Shown here piece by piece: positions 17,375 through 25,934 of a stretch of DNA of 64,000 nucleotides. Below the pieces are notes generated by a model. The model had not been told where the DNA came from. It ran no database searches and was given only the letters and a program-made list of their open reading frames with translations. The stretch's first letter is position 1. Each line of letters starts with the position of its first letter. This stretch comes from Nakamurella flava. Its GTDB lineage: Bacteria; Actinomycetota; Actinomycetes; Mycobacteriales; Nakamurellaceae. The position numbers were made by a program, and so were the translations under genes. The DNA lies in NCBI RefSeq assembly GCF_005298075.1, contig NZ_SZZH01000003.1, positions 620,001 to 684,000 of the forward strand, written 5' to 3'.

Positions 17375-18436
17375 TCAGAACGTGATGAGCGGCTTGATGA
17401 CGCCGTCCTGCTTGGTGCGCATCAGCTCGAACGCCTTCTCCACGTCGTCGAAGCCGAAGGTGTGCGTCGTCATCAGGGTCGGGTCGAACCGGCCGGTGCC
17501 GATGAGGGCGAAGATCCGCTGCATGCGGTCGTTGCCGCCCGGGCAGAGCCCGGTGTGGATCGACTTGTCGGCCATGCCGAGCCCGAAGGCGTCCAGCGGG
17601 ACCGGCAGCGGGTTCGGGTTCTCGCCGTGGTAGCCGATGTTGGAGACCCGGCCGCCGGCCTTGGTGACCCGCAGGCACGCCTCCCACGTCTGCGGGAAGC
17701 CGAACGCCTCGATGGCCGCGTCCACGCCCTCCCCGTCGGTCGCCGCCCGGATCTGCTCCACCGCATCGCCCTGCGTGAAGTCGATGATGTCGGTGGCGCC
17801 GAAGGCCCGGGCCAGGTCCTGACGCGCGGGGATGGCCTCGACGGCGAAGATGCGGGCCGCGCCGAGGAGGGTCGCCCCGATGGTCGCGGATAGCCCGACG
17901 GCGCCCTGCGCGAAGATCGCCACCGAGTCGCCCAGCCGCAGGTAGCAGTGTTCGGCACCCATGAATCCGGTGGACAGCATGTCGCAGGCATAGACGGCCT
18001 GGGCGTCGGTGATGGCGTCGGGGATGGGGGCGAGGTTGCCCCGGGCCTTGGGGACCACGAAGTACTCGGCCATGTTGCCGTCCCGCTGGGCCGTGTACTG
18101 GTAGCCGCCGAGCGGTCCGCCGCACTGGCTGGTGTAGCCGGTCTGGCAGTAGCGGCACTCCCAACACGGGGTGATCGCGTTGACCGCGACGCGCTGGCCC
18201 TCGGTGAATCCGGTGACGTTGCTCCCGATGGCCTCGACCACGCCGACGGCCTCGTGTCCGAGGGTGCGGCCGGCCTCGACCGGCAGCGCGCCGGCGACGG
18301 TGTGGACGTCGGAGGTGCAGATCAGGGCCGCGGTGGTCTTGACGATGACGTCGTCGGGACCGGGGGTGGGGATCGGCTTGTCGATGACCTCGGTGCGGCC
18401 GACTCCGGGGGTGGTGAATGCCTTCATGGTGCCCAT
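17375..18436 (-). CDS. Zinc-dependent (secondary) alcohol dehydrogenase
   Basis: 353 aa medium-chain dehydrogenase. The catalytic zinc region is ICTSDVHTVAG and LGHEAVGVVEAIG. The structural zinc site is CWECRYCQTGYTSQC, and GGYQYTAQRDGNMAEYF after it is typical of the isopropanol-dehydrogenase/TbADH branch. The cofactor site is degenerate in text (FAQGAVGLSATIGATLLGA), with ARIFAVEAIP following. It ends a minus-strand pair with the hydrolase at 18484, 47 bases upstream. With a Baeyer-Villiger monooxygenase at the same locus, it would oxidise a secondary alcohol to the ketone, or oxidise the alcohol released by ester cleavage. Start ATG 18436 or 18427. Confidence 0.9.
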   Translation of the reverse strand: MGTMKAFTTPGVGRTEVIDKPIPTPGPDDVIVKTTAALICTSDVHTVAGALPVEAGRTLGHEAVGVVEAIGSNVTGFTEGQRVAVNAITPCWECRYCQTGYTSQCGGPLGGYQYTAQRDGNMAEYFVVPKARGNLAPIPDAITDAQAVYACDMLSTGFMGAEHCYLRLGDSVAIFAQGAVGLSATIGATLLGAARIFAVEAIPARQDLARAFGATDIIDFTQGDAVEQIRAATDGEGVDAAIEAFGFPQTWEACLRVTKAGGRVSNIGYHGENPNPLPVPLDAFGLGMADKSIHTGLCPGGNDRMQRIFALIGTGRFDPTLMTTHTFGFDDVEKAFELMRTKQDGVIKPLITF

Positions 18437-18483
18437 GGCTGGTGACGTCCTTGTCTTCCTGGGGAGAGTGGTGGATGGAGGGA

Positions 18484-19545
18484 TCAGGCCGGGATGGCCA
18501 ACAGGTCCTGCAGGTGCTGGTCGATCTGGGGCATGTAGGTCGGGGCGACACCGAACAGTCCGAGGTGGCCGAGGACGTCGTTGACGACACGCAGTTCGGC
18601 GCCCGGGACGAGGGCGGCCTCGGCGGCGGTGTCGCGGACGGGGAAGAACATGTCCTCGTCGATGGGCATGACGAACGTCTTCGCGGTGATCCGGCCCAGG
18701 GCGGCGGCCAAGTCGCCCCCGGTGTGCCGGGCGACGTCACCGCGCTGCCACTTCCACGCCTGGGTCAGCAGGTCATTGGGGTCCATCGCGGTGAAGTAGG
18801 GCTCGAGGAACCCGGCCAGGAATGCTTCCTTGGAGTCGAAATCCAGTGCGCGCCAGACCTCCTGCTTCCAGAATTCGGTGGAGAACCCCATCACCGCCCA
18901 GAGGTGGGCGTGCCGGGTCAGCCCGGCCAGCACCTCGGCATTGGAGCTGTACTCGCCGCCGGCGAAGCCCGGGTCGGCGGTGATCGTGTCCACCAGGGTC
19001 TGCGCGAAGAGGAAGTCGTGCGGGGTGTTCTGGGCGGTCCCGGCGATGGGGGCCGCGCGGCGCACCTTGTCGGGGAACCGGACCGCCCACTCGTAGGTCT
19101 GCTGGGCACCCATCGAGCCGCCGACGACCAGGGCGAGCCGCTCGATGCCGAAGTGCTCGCGCAGCAGCCGCTCCTGGGCGACGACGTCGTCCCCGATGCG
19201 CACACGCGGGAACTTCGACATCGCGATGCCGGAGTTCGGTCCGTCGGCGTTGTGCGGCGACGTGGACAGCCCGGATCCGATCTGGTCGACGACGACGATG
19301 AAGTACTCGTCCGGGTTGAGGGCGTGGTCCGGGCCGATGTAGACGTCCCGCCAGACCTGGTGCGTGCCGGAGAACCAGGTGGGGATGAGGATCGCGTTGT
19401 CCTTCGCCTCGTTCAGGGTGCCGAAGGTGGCGACGGAGAGCCGGCAGTCGGGGATCGAGCCGCCCTCCTCCAGATCCAGCCGGCCGATCGGCACGACGTC
19501 GTAGTCACCGTGGAACTCGGAGGTGTAGTAGGGGTTGGCGATCAT
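18484..19545 (-). CDS. Alpha/beta hydrolase (homoserine acetyltransferase-like fold), probable esterase
   Basis: 353 aa from the ATG at 19545 with GAGGAG five bases upstream; the open frame continues further but without a ribosome site. The nucleophile elbow is GGSMGAQQTYEW. Conserved MetX-fold strands are seen at ILIPTWFSGTHQVW, VVVDQIGSGLSTSP and AAPIAGTAQNTPHDF, and the catalytic Asp and His are probably in MPIDEDMFFP and VLGHLGLFG. True MetX enzymes lie in methionine operons. Here the gene sits with a Baeyer-Villiger monooxygenase and an alcohol dehydrogenase, so ester or lactone hydrolysis is the better guess, as for the esterase of the acetone/methyl acetate pathway in Gordonia. Confidence 0.8.
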   Translation of the reverse strand: MIANPYYTSEFHGDYDVVPIGRLDLEEGGSIPDCRLSVATFGTLNEAKDNAILIPTWFSGTHQVWRDVYIGPDHALNPDEYFIVVVDQIGSGLSTSPHNADGPNSGIAMSKFPRVRIGDDVVAQERLLREHFGIERLALVVGGSMGAQQTYEWAVRFPDKVRRAAPIAGTAQNTPHDFLFAQTLVDTITADPGFAGGEYSSNAEVLAGLTRHAHLWAVMGFSTEFWKQEVWRALDFDSKEAFLAGFLEPYFTAMDPNDLLTQAWKWQRGDVARHTGGDLAAALGRITAKTFVMPIDEDMFFPVRDTAAEAALVPGAELRVVNDVLGHLGLFGVAPTYMPQIDQHLQDLLAIPA

Positions 19546-19652
19546 GTCTGCTCCTCGACTCTGAGGGGGTGGTCGGCGACGATGGGGGCGGGGTGGCCGG
19601 TCGGTCGTCGGGGTGACGGCCACCACTGTCGAGGGTGTCCACGACGGGCACG

Positions 19653-19671
19653 TGTCCGCTTTTGGGACACC
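19653..19671. promoter_or_regulatory. Putative operator, site 1
   Basis: GTGTCC-N7-GGACAC, a perfect six-base inverted repeat 107 bases upstream of the hydrolase start and 55 bases before the regulator start. The same element with one base change occurs at 21563-21581 before the monooxygenase gene, including the flanking AC and the G before GGACA. A half site (GGTGTCC) lies about 17 bases to the left. The likely ligand is the regulator encoded between the two sites. Confidence 0.65.
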
Positions 19672-19725
19672 TCGGCGGCGCGGGTCGGGCCGAGCATGGG
19701 GCGGGAACGAGGAGGTTCTTGATCC

Positions 19726-21528
19726 ATGAGGAACCGGGGTGACTACCGGCTGGCCCTGGCCACCGCGCGCGCGGAACTCATCGAGGGCGACGCGCTGGCC
19801 CGCCCCGAGGTCCCGGATCTCGTGCAGGCGTCCTGGCGGCGGAGCCTGACCAGCGGCGTCTCACCGACGGCGCTGCACAGCCGGTACACCCCGGACCTGG
19901 ATCTCTCCTCCCGTCTGGTCCGCTGCGCCCAGCCGGTGGTCAGCCGCCTGATCGACCAGCTGGCCGACGTCCCGTCCTGCGTGGTGCTGACCGACAGCAA
20001 GGCGCGGATCATGCTCCGACAGGACAGCACCCCCTGGATCTCCCGGGTACTGGACCGGGTCTCCTTCGCCCAGGGCTTCGACTATGCCGAGGGGGCGGTC
20101 GGGACCAACGGTGTCGGCACCGTCCTGGAGTTCGGTGCGTCGGTGGCCATCGTCGGGCCCGAGCACTTCGTCGAGTCGTTGCAGGCCTTCGCCTGCACCG
20201 GGGCACCGGTCCGCGACCCGTTCACCGGGCGGATCGAGGGCGTCCTGGACGTGACGTGCCTGCAGGAGCAGTACACGCCGATCATGCATTCACTGGCCCG
20301 CTCGGCGGCCGCCGAGATCGAGCGACGCCTGGTGCGGGACCGCAACGAATCCCAGCAGGCCCTGTTCGACGTGTACGCCCGGGTCGAGGCGCGCACCCGC
20401 GAGGCCGTGGTCGCCGTGGGACCCCGGGTGACGATGGCCAACACCGCGTTGACCGCCCTGCTCGACTCGGCCGACCAGGCCGCCCTGGCCGATCACATGC
20501 GGTTCCTCATCGACCAGCGTCCCGTCCGGGTCGACGACCGTGTCGACCTGCCGTCCGGCCTGCAGATCCGGCTCCGCGGGTCGGCCGCCGAATTCGGCGG
20601 CGACGTCGCCGGGATGGTCGGCGTGGTGACCCGCTGCCGGGATCTGGTGGTGGACGAGGACGTGATCACCGGCCGGCCGGCCGGGGGGTGGCGTCCGGGT
20701 GGGGGCGCCGTGGTCGACCCCCGCGCCGGGACCGGGTCGCACACCCCGGCGATGAACGCGGCGATCACCAGGGTCCGGACGGCCCTGCGGTCCGGCCGCT
20801 CGGTGCTCGTCGTCGGCGAACCCGGCACCGGTCGACACACCCTGCTGCGGAACGAGTTCCGGGGGCTCGGACCCCGGCACCGGGTGGTCGCCGTCGCGGC
20901 GGATCAGCTGGTCGGTACGGGCCTGCCGACCGAGGTCACCGGTCTGGACCGGGCCGGTGACGCCGAGACACTGCTGGTGGTGCGGGATGTCGACCGGCTC
21001 GGCGCGGCCGCCGGTGCCGCGCTGCTCGACCGGCTCGCGCGCCGGGCGGGACGGGTCCACCTGGCCGGTACCTCCGGTCCCGGCGGCCCAGGCCGGGAGC
21101 AGCCGCTGCTCGCGGCCTTCGACGACTCCGTCTGGGTGCCGCCGCTTCGCAACCGGACCGCCGACTTCCCCGCGCTGGCCCGATCCATCGTCGAGGACCT
21201 GTCCCCGGGGGGCCGTATCCGCCTGACCGACGAGGTCGTCGCCACCCTGGTCCGGCACCGCTGGCCCGGGAACGTCACCGAACTGCGTGCGGCCCTGGAC
21301 CACGCGGTGCGCCGACGACCGGTGGGGACCCTCGAGATCGCCGACCTGCCGGCGTCCTGCCAGAGCGCCCCCAAGAACGCGCTGCGGGAGGTCGACCGGG
21401 TGGAGCGGGACGCCATCGTGGCGGCCCTGCGGGAGACGGGCGGCAACCGCAAGGCCGCTGCCGAGGTCCTCGGCCTGGCCCGGTCCACCCTCTACCGCAA
21501 GATCGCCGAGTACGGCGTCACCGACTGA
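19726..21528 (+). CDS. AcoR-like GAF/AAA+/Fis transcriptional regulator without the sigma-54 motif
   Basis: 600 aa. The N-terminal region has VQASWRRSLTSGVSP and a GAF-type sensor (YAEGAVGTNGVGTVLEFG, then GAPVRDPFTGRIEGVLDVT), as in AcoR-class activators. The AAA+ region keeps a Walker-A-like GEPGTGRHTLL, and LLVVRDVDRLGAAAG as Walker B, but there is no GAFTGA loop, so it should not drive sigma-54. The C-terminus is a Fis-type helix-turn-helix: VERDAIVAALRETGGNRKAAAEVLGLARSTLYRKIAEYG. This is the common actinobacterial form. It is placed between the hydrolase-dehydrogenase arm and the monooxygenase and is likely to activate both. GAGG lies 13-16 bases before the ATG. Confidence 0.9.
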   Translation: MRNRGDYRLALATARAELIEGDALARPEVPDLVQASWRRSLTSGVSPTALHSRYTPDLDLSSRLVRCAQPVVSRLIDQLADVPSCVVLTDSKARIMLRQDSTPWISRVLDRVSFAQGFDYAEGAVGTNGVGTVLEFGASVAIVGPEHFVESLQAFACTGAPVRDPFTGRIEGVLDVTCLQEQYTPIMHSLARSAAAEIERRLVRDRNESQQALFDVYARVEARTREAVVAVGPRVTMANTALTALLDSADQAALADHMRFLIDQRPVRVDDRVDLPSGLQIRLRGSAAEFGGDVAGMVGVVTRCRDLVVDEDVITGRPAGGWRPGGGAVVDPRAGTGSHTPAMNAAITRVRTALRSGRSVLVVGEPGTGRHTLLRNEFRGLGPRHRVVAVAADQLVGTGLPTEVTGLDRAGDAETLLVVRDVDRLGAAAGAALLDRLARRAGRVHLAGTSGPGGPGREQPLLAAFDDSVWVPPLRNRTADFPALARSIVEDLSPGGRIRLTDEVVATLVRHRWPGNVTELRAALDHAVRRRPVGTLEIADLPASCQSAPKNALREVDRVERDAIVAALRETGGNRKAAAEVLGLARSTLYRKIAEYGVTD

Positions 21529-21562
21529 CCCGGCCGTCGGCCGGGTGGTGGGGTCCGACAAC

Positions 21563-21581
21563 GTGTCCGGTAGTGGGACAT
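21563..21581. promoter_or_regulatory. Putative operator, site 2
   Basis: GTGTCC-N7-GGACAT, 67 bases before the monooxygenase start. It matches site 1 (19653-19671) at both half sites, at the preceding AC and at the spacer length. A further GACAC...GGACACC pair just downstream may be an extra half site. Confidence 0.65.
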
Positions 21582-21647
21582 GGGCGACACGCCGGACACC
21601 TGCATCGTGAACCTCCTTGTGATCCACCGCACAGAGAGGTGCCAGCG

Positions 21648-23321
21648 ATGACAACCCTGACGGACACCGGAGTCTCGGCGTCGACCGACCCCACCGTCAC
21701 CGTGCTCGACGCGCTCGTGATGGGAGCCGGCGTCGCCGGCCTCTACCAGCTCCACCAACTCCGGGAACTCGGCCTGACGGTCCGCGCCTACGACATGGCC
21801 ACCGACGTCGGCGGGACCTGGTACTGGAATCGTTACCCCGGTGCGCGTTTCGACTCCGAGGCGTACATCTACCAGTACCTGTTCTCCGAGGAGCTCTACA
21901 AGGGCTGGAGCTGGTCGGAGAAGTTCCCCGGCCAGCCCGAGATCGAGCGGTGGCTGCACTACGTCACCGACCAGCTGGACCTGCGCAAGGACATCCAGTT
22001 CGGCACCCGCATCGTCAGCGCCGACTGGGATGCCGACCGGGAACGCTGGACGGTGCGCACCGACACCGGCGAGCAGATCGACACCCGCTATTTCATCTCC
22101 TGCACGGGCATGCTGTCCGCCCCGTTGGACAAGGTCTTCCCGGGCCAGGAGACGTTCCGCGGCCAGATCTTCCACACCTCCCGCTGGCCCCGCGAGGGCG
22201 TCGATCTGGCCGGCAAGCGGGTCGCCGTCGTCGGGGTCGGGGCGACCGGCATCCAGGTGATCCAGACCATCGCCGACCAGGTCGAGCACCTCACCGTCTT
22301 CGCGCGGACCCCGCAGTACGTACTGCCGATGAAGAGCCCGCTCTACGGCGAGGCCGAACACGACTGGTACAAGAGCCGTTTCGCCGAGCTGAAGGCGACC
22401 ATCCCGCACACGTTCACCGGGTTCGAGTACGACTTCGAGCACGCCTGGGCCGACTGCACCCCGCAGCAGCGCGAGGAGATCCTGGAGGAGATCTACCAGG
22501 ACGGGTCGCTCAAGCTCTGGCTCGCCGGCTTCGGCGAACAGTTCTTCGACGCCGAGGTCAGCGAGACCATCTCCGAGTTCGTCCGCGAGAAGATGCGCGC
22601 CCGCCTGAAGGACCAGCGGCTCATCGACATCCTGGTGCCCACCGACTACGGGTTCGGCACCCACCGCGTGCCCCTGGAGCGCGGCTACCTGGAGATCTAC
22701 CACCGCGACAACGTCGACCTGGTCGGCGTCCGCGACAACCCCATCGCCCGGATCGTGCCCGAGGGCGTCGAACTCGCGGACGGCACCGTCCATGAGGTCG
22801 ACATCGTCATCCTCGCCGTGGGTTTCGACGCCGGCACCGGATCGCTGACGCGGATCGACATCACCGGACGGGACGGCCGCAAGCTGGCCGAGGACTGGTC
22901 CCGCGACATCCGCACCACCATGGGGATGATGGTGGAGGGCTACCCGAACCTGTTCACCACCGGTGCGCCGCTGGCCCCGTCGGCCGCCCTCTGCAACATG
23001 ACCACCTGTCTGCAGCAGCAGACCGAATGGATCACCCGGCTGATCCGGACGGTCGGGCTGGCCGGCGGCGCGGTGGTCGAAGCGACCGTCGCCGGCGAAC
23101 AGGCCTGGATCGACCACCACGAAGAGATCGCCGGGGCGACCCTGGTCCAGAAGACCTCGTCCTGGTACATGGGGTCGAACGTGCCCGGCAAGCCACGCCG
23201 ACTGCTGTCCTACATCGGCGGCGTCGGCCAGTACCGGCGGCTGTGCACGGAGGAGGCCGACGCGGGATACCCGTCGTTCGCCGTCCGGCAGGCCGCGGCC
23301 AGGGACGCCGTGGGCGTGTGA
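21648..23321 (+). CDS. Baeyer-Villiger monooxygenase (FAD/NADPH)
   Basis: 557 aa. Inserts one oxygen next to a ketone carbonyl to give an ester or lactone. The FAD-binding motif is VMGAGVAGLYQLHQL near residue 27. The type I BVMO fingerprint FxGxxxHxxxW is present as FRGQIFHTSRW, followed by the NADPH motif VAVVGVGATGIQ. DVGGTWYWNRYPGARFDSEAY is also classic. ATG 21648 has GAGAGG eight bases upstream. The nearby isopropanol-type dehydrogenase and esterase-like hydrolase suggest a sequence alcohol, ketone, ester, then acid plus alcohol, as in the acetone or cyclohexanone routes. The ketone cannot be named from sequence. Confidence 0.95.
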   Translation: MTTLTDTGVSASTDPTVTVLDALVMGAGVAGLYQLHQLRELGLTVRAYDMATDVGGTWYWNRYPGARFDSEAYIYQYLFSEELYKGWSWSEKFPGQPEIERWLHYVTDQLDLRKDIQFGTRIVSADWDADRERWTVRTDTGEQIDTRYFISCTGMLSAPLDKVFPGQETFRGQIFHTSRWPREGVDLAGKRVAVVGVGATGIQVIQTIADQVEHLTVFARTPQYVLPMKSPLYGEAEHDWYKSRFAELKATIPHTFTGFEYDFEHAWADCTPQQREEILEEIYQDGSLKLWLAGFGEQFFDAEVSETISEFVREKMRARLKDQRLIDILVPTDYGFGTHRVPLERGYLEIYHRDNVDLVGVRDNPIARIVPEGVELADGTVHEVDIVILAVGFDAGTGSLTRIDITGRDGRKLAEDWSRDIRTTMGMMVEGYPNLFTTGAPLAPSAALCNMTTCLQQQTEWITRLIRTVGLAGGAVVEATVAGEQAWIDHHEEIAGATLVQKTSSWYMGSNVPGKPRRLLSYIGGVGQYRRLCTEEADAGYPSFAVRQAAARDAVGV

Positions 23322-23324
23322 GCC

Positions 23325-23360
23325 GGGTGGGGCACGCTCCGTCGGGGGTGTGCCCCACCC
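23325..23360. terminator. Terminator hairpin after the monooxygenase
   Basis: GGGTGGGGCAC (23325-23335) and GTGCCCCACCC (23350-23360) form a perfect 11-bp stem, between the convergent monooxygenase and Tat-protein genes. Confidence 0.85.
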
Positions 23361-23381
23361 GCCGGTGTCACCGGCCGGCCC

Positions 23382-24893
23382 CTACAGTCCGAGTCGCAGC
23401 GGGTTCACCCGCCGGGCGGCCATCACGTACCAGCTGGTCGCGCCGACGTGCTGCACCCGGAAATACCCGAAGTTGAAACCGGTGTCGATGAGGCTCGTCG
23501 CCGCGACCACGCCGCCGCCGGCCGGCAGGTCGGCGCCGCCGACGTGCTGCGGGGTGCCGGGCGCGGTGCCGAAACCGAGCCGGTCCTGCGCCGTCCGCAC
23601 CTGGGCGAGCAGGGCGTCGGCGGCCCGCCGATCGGCGCCGCCGCCCCGGTCGGCCAGTGACGTGGCCTGCTGGGCGGTGCCCTCCAACCAGACGCCGGAC
23701 TGCTCGACCGGACGCCCGTTGTACTGGGCGGTCGACGTCCTGCTGGTGTCGCTGAACGTCACCCCGGACACCGAGACCCCCTCCAGGACCTCGGAATTCG
23801 GCCCGGTCCCGTTGTCGGTGACCGCTAGCTCCCGGCCGGCCCAGTCCAGCGCCCGCGCGTAGCGCCGGTCCCGCAGGGCCAGCCAGCTCCAGGTCTGCGG
23901 GTCGAGCGGCCGTGGGCTCTGGTTGATCGTCGTACCGTCGTTGGAGCCGGTCCAGAAGAAACCGTCGGTCGCGTTCCACATCTTGTCGACGAAGCCGCGG
24001 GCCCGCCGCTGGGCAGCCGTCCAGGCGGCGTCGCCGGTGAGGGTGCGCAGCATGCCGAACAGGGCGACGCAGTCGATGTTGTGCTCGGTGGACACGTTCG
24101 GCTTGGACACGTTGCCGCCGTCGACGCCGATCGAGAACCCGCCGAGCGCACCGGGATTCAGGGTGGTCCGGGTGATCCAGCGGCCGATCCGCAGCGCTGT
24201 CGCGAGATAGGCCGGAGCCTTCGTGCGCCGGTACAGCTGGGCGAGAGCGATGCCGGCCCAGGCCATGTCGCCGACCGCGGTGCCGAGGAAGCCGAACTGC
24301 CAGCCGACGTTCGCCTTGCCGTCGGCTCGCACGAACCCGGCCGGCGAGCGGTTGCCGTCGTAGAACGTGTAGGGGCCGACGTTGTAGGCCTGCCGGAGCC
24401 GACCGTCGGAGTAGTCCGGGTCGTTGGCCGCCGCGAACACCAGGCCGTCACCGAGGGTGCGGGCCAGCGACAGGCCGGACGGGCCGGCGGCCAGCGCGGC
24501 GCAGATGGCCAGGGCGTTGTCGTAGACGAACGCGGAGGAGAACAGCCCCAATTCGTCGGCGTAGCTCTGGGCCAGCCGCGGACCGGGGTTCGACGCCGGG
24601 TACGCGTCCGTCATGGTCTGCAGGAAGCCCAGGCCCCGCCGGACGGCATCGCGGTCGCAGGCGGCCGAGCGGGCCTGCGCGCCGGCCTCGGACTGCAGGT
24701 CGGCGGCGGCGCTCCCGGCGTCCGGAGTGGCGTCCGGACCGGAGGAGGCGGCGCCGGCCATGCCGGGCCAGAGGACGCCCGCCGCGGTCAGGGCGGCGCC
24801 GGCGGACAGGCCACCCAGCACGGCCCGGCGGGTCAGCCGGTGCGGCTCCGCCACGGGCGCGGGACGGGACAGGGGATCGGGCAGATCGGCCAC
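23382..24893 (-). CDS. Tat-exported protein, possible six-hairpin glycosidase fold
   Basis: 503 aa from GTG 24893, chosen because GGAG lies seven bases upstream. The start has a twin-arginine signal: RLTRRAVLGGLSAGAAL, then a hydrophobic stretch ending AGAASS. The mature part has repeated helical, aromatic-rich segments (NALAICAALAAGPSG, DMAWAGIALAQLYRRT, DCVALFGMLRTLTG, TWSWLALRDRRYARAL), the pattern of alpha/alpha toroid proteins such as bacterial glycoside hydrolases. NVSTEHNIDCVALF and NEFGYFR-like C-terminal motifs recur in uncharacterised secreted actinobacterial proteins. No catalytic residue can be named. The gene is alone, between two terminator-like hairpins. Confidence 0.7.
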   Translation of the reverse strand: MADLPDPLSRPAPVAEPHRLTRRAVLGGLSAGAALTAAGVLWPGMAGAASSGPDATPDAGSAAADLQSEAGAQARSAACDRDAVRRGLGFLQTMTDAYPASNPGPRLAQSYADELGLFSSAFVYDNALAICAALAAGPSGLSLARTLGDGLVFAAANDPDYSDGRLRQAYNVGPYTFYDGNRSPAGFVRADGKANVGWQFGFLGTAVGDMAWAGIALAQLYRRTKAPAYLATALRIGRWITRTTLNPGALGGFSIGVDGGNVSKPNVSTEHNIDCVALFGMLRTLTGDAAWTAAQRRARGFVDKMWNATDGFFWTGSNDGTTINQSPRPLDPQTWSWLALRDRRYARALDWAGRELAVTDNGTGPNSEVLEGVSVSGVTFSDTSRTSTAQYNGRPVEQSGVWLEGTAQQATSLADRGGGADRRAADALLAQVRTAQDRLGFGTAPGTPQHVGGADLPAGGGVVAATSLIDTGFNFGYFRVQHVGATSWYVMAARRVNPLRLGL

Positions 24894-25029
24894 GGGTGGA
24901 CTCCGTTGTCGTCGAGGCGGTCGGCACCCGTCGGTGGACGGGTGATGGGAACGCTCCCACACGGCGGGCGTCCGCGCAGCCGCCAGCCGCGTGAGCTGCG
25001 GTCACCGATGGTGACGGCCTCGGGGGACG

Positions 25030-25090
25030 GCCGACTTGTCATACCCGCATGTCCGGACGAGCCGGGAAGGTGCGGGTATGACAAGTCGGC
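25030..25090. repeat. Perfect 20-bp inverted repeat between map and the Tat-protein gene
   Basis: GCCGACTTGTCATACCCGCA (25030-25049) is the exact reverse complement of 25071-25090, around a 21-base centre. It is AT-richer than its surroundings. It follows the map stop by 18 bases on that strand, so it could be the map terminator. It also lies 137 bases upstream of the Tat-protein start and could be an operator or a mobile palindrome. The rest of the 24894-25107 gap shows nothing else. Confidence 0.85.
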
Positions 25091-25107
25091 GTCGATCAGG
25101 GCGCGGA

Positions 25108-25875
25108 TCAGGCGGCCGTCAGCACCAGCGGGCCGTCGGCGGTGACGGCCACGGTGTGCTCGACGTGGGCGCCTCGGCTGCCGTCGGCGGTGCGCAGCGT
25201 CCAACCGTCGGGATCGACCCGGTAGGCGTCGGACCCGCCGCCCAGGAACCAGGGTTCGATGGCGATGACCAGCCCCACCGGGAGGCGCAGGCCCCGCGCG
25301 GGGCGGCCCTCGTTCGGCACGGACGGCAGCTCGTGCATCTCGTGGCCGACCCCGTGGCCGCCGTAGTCGGTGTTGATGCCGTACCCGCCGGCCCGGCCCA
25401 CCATGCCGATGGCGGCGGAGATGTCGCCCAGGCGGCCGCCGGGGACGGCGGCCGCGATCCCGGCCCGCAGCGCGGCAGCCGTGGTGTCGGCCAGGGCGGC
25501 GTCGGCCGGGGACGGCGCGCCGACCGCGACCGTGACCGCGGCGTCGGCCGCCCAGCCGTCCAGCAGGGCGCCGCAGTCGACCGACAGCAGATCGCCCGGG
25601 CGCAGGCGTTCGCGGCTGGGGATGCCGTGCAGCACGGCGTCGTTGACCGACGTGCAGATCACCCCGGGGAAGGGGCTGTCGGCGAACGACGGCCGGTACC
25701 CCAGGAACGGGGAACGGGCGCCGTGCCGACGCAACACGTCGCGGGCGATCCCGTCCAGATCCCGGGTCCGCACCCCCGGTTTTGCCGCCGCCGACACGGT
25801 GGCCAGGATGTCGGCGACCACCAGGCCGGCCGCCCGCATCGCCTGGATCTCGCCGGGTGTCTTGAGATGGATCAT
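25108..25875 (-). CDS. map: Methionine aminopeptidase, type I
   Basis: 255 aa from the ATG at 25875, with GGAGG seven bases upstream. Removes N-terminal Met from nascent proteins. The pita-bread fold ligands are visible: Asp in LLSVDCGALLDGWAADAA (two Asp), His in GHGVGHEMHELP, Glu in VIAIEPWF and Glu in HVEHTVAVTADG. FPGVICTSVNDAVLHGIPS is the type I substrate-binding block. It lacks an N-terminal zinc-finger or SH3 extension. It is divergent from a small XRE-type regulator with three phased operators between them. Actinomycetes usually carry a housekeeping map beside secY-adk-infA, so this may be an extra, regulated copy. Confidence 0.95.
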   Translation of the reverse strand: MIHLKTPGEIQAMRAAGLVVADILATVSAAAKPGVRTRDLDGIARDVLRRHGARSPFLGYRPSFADSPFPGVICTSVNDAVLHGIPSRERLRPGDLLSVDCGALLDGWAADAAVTVAVGAPSPADAALADTTAAALRAGIAAAVPGGRLGDISAAIGMVGRAGGYGINTDYGGHGVGHEMHELPSVPNEGRPARGLRLPVGLVIAIEPWFLGGGSDAYRVDPDGWTLRTADGSRGAHVEHTVAVTADGPLVLTAA

Positions 25876-25889
25876 GACCACGCCTCCTC

Positions 25890-25929
25890 GGATAACAATC
25901 CCAGGATAACTATCCAGGGATTACTATCA
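25890..25929. promoter_or_regulatory. Three phased 12-bp operators between map and the XRE gene
   Basis: GGATAACAATCC (25890-25901), GGATAACTATCC (25904-25915) and GGATTACTATCA (25918-25929) start exactly 14 bases apart. The middle one is a palindrome with a two-base centre (GGATA-AC-TATCC), and the others are near-palindromic. They fill the 59-base gap between the divergent starts and would overlap both promoters. The obvious candidate to bind is the XRE protein encoded next door. Confidence 0.75.
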
Positions 25930-25934
25930 CAGGC

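Noticed and set aside
18484-19545. Homoserine O-acetyltransferase (metX)
   Set aside because: The fold matches, but no methionine genes are near, and the gene is flanked by an alcohol dehydrogenase and a Baeyer-Villiger monooxygenase; esterase is more likely.
19726-21528. Sigma-54-dependent activator
   Set aside because: The AAA+ domain has no GAFTGA motif and no -24/-12 promoter was seen before the flanking genes.
21492-23120. Long minus-strand frame opposite the monooxygenase
   Set aside because: The plus strand carries the FAD and Baeyer-Villiger motifs; the antisense frame has none.
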